From: VGEM01 sp033764265
GTDB lineage: Bacteria; Pseudomonadota; Alphaproteobacteria; Rhodospirillales; Rhodospirillaceae
Direction of reading: 5' to 3'
NCBI GenBank assembly: GCA_033764265.1
Contig: JANRJB010000398.1
Span: 1-22,633 of the forward strand
DNA length: 22,633 nucleotides
A program made the translations under genes and the position numbers. The notes under the pieces were generated by a model, which saw only the letters and a program-made list of their open reading frames with translations, was not told where the DNA came from and did not search any database. Every line of letters begins with the position of its first letter. The first letter of the stretch is position 1. Below, in pieces: positions 22,358 to 22,633 of the stretch.

Positions 22358-22633
22358 CTACTCGGCCGAGGCCACCTTGTTGCGCGAGGCGATGTATTTC
22401 AGCCACTGCTGGGCGTCGTTGGCCTTGTCCTTGAACTTGGCCGCGTTGTTGCACGAGCCCGTGGCCGCGCCCCATTTTTTCTGCTCGATCTGCACAATGC
22501 ACAGCGTGATCCAGGTCGCGCCTTCGTCCTTCAGGCCCTTCTTGTCGATGGCCTTCTTGCAGGCCTCCTCGGCGCCGGTGAAGTTGTTCAGCTGCAGCTG
22601 CGCCTGGCACAGGCGCATCTCCAGCACGCCGTT
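22358..22633 (-). CDS. TPR-repeat protein, C-terminal part (5' end outside window)
   Basis: The last 91 residues of a longer protein; the frame stays open to the window edge. The pattern LEMRLCQAQLQLNNFTGAEEACKKAI and then TWITLCIVQIEQKKWGAATGSCNNAAKF is two tetratricopeptide repeats, ending in AQQWLKYI, a common finish for TPR proteins that carry tandem repeats. Such domains mediate protein-protein contacts. Several Cys recur at similar positions in the repeats. Nothing visible shows what the N-terminal part does. A strong terminator follows its stop by 25 nt. Confidence 0.85.
   Translation of the reverse strand, partial: NGVLEMRLCQAQLQLNNFTGAEEACKKAIDKKGLKDEGATWITLCIVQIEQKKWGAATGSCNNAAKFKDKANDAQQWLKYIASRNKVASAE

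Overview
The window is strongly GC-rich, densely coded DNA. The gene families point to a free-living alphaproteobacterium: a LuxI/LuxR pair, a Tat-exported isoquinoline-oxidoreductase-type MoCo protein, a CNT nucleoside transporter, a DehI-family protein, a PAS-GGDEF-EAL protein and a lone phoU. No genus can be named from the sequence alone. There are no tRNA or rRNA genes, CRISPR arrays or complete insertion sequences. Both window ends cut through a gene.

Layout. (1) 1-1184, minus strand: an 86-residue protein of unknown function, followed by the N-terminal two thirds of a HemL-like class-III aminotransferase that appears to have lost its PLP lysine. (2) 1403-4354: a quorum-sensing block. 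A near-perfect lux box precedes a luxI-type synthase, then a cytochrome P450 on the same strand, and a convergent luxR-type regulator. (3) 4644-7655, minus strand: a CNT nucleoside transporter followed by queE, queD and queC, three consecutive steps of 7-deazaguanine (preQ0) synthesis. (4) 7771-9996: a Tat-exported MoCo large subunit with no small subunit beside it. (5) 9999-12182, minus: a secreted subtilisin-like protease with a duplicated C-terminal domain. (6) 12562-13296: phoU. (7) 13304-16003, minus: a DehI-family protein and a PAS-GGDEF-EAL protein, separated by two hairpin repeats. (8) 16177-22285, plus: S-formylglutathione hydrolase, a cytochrome c with an extra C-terminal domain, a CoA-binding protein, an O-acetylhomoserine sulfhydrylase (MetY), a YdeP-type molybdopterin oxidoreductase and a small winged-helix protein. 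The last four overlap head to tail by 4 nt. (9) The right edge: the C-terminal end of a TPR protein and its terminator.

How the genes may work together. The lux block looks self-contained: synthase, receptor, lux box, and an oxidising enzyme that could alter the signal or make a regulated product. The divergent aminotransferase-like gene pair shares its upstream region and may be part of the regulon. The CNT gene lies directly upstream of queEDC on the same strand, which suggests a link between nucleoside uptake and queuosine precursor metabolism.

Most interesting points: the P450 between luxI and luxR; the HemL-like protein with Arg in place of the PLP lysine; the paired hairpin repeats whose arms co-vary and whose end supplies a stop codon; a QueD without its usual catalytic Cys; the tandem duplication at the protease C-terminus; and the cytochrome c fusion.
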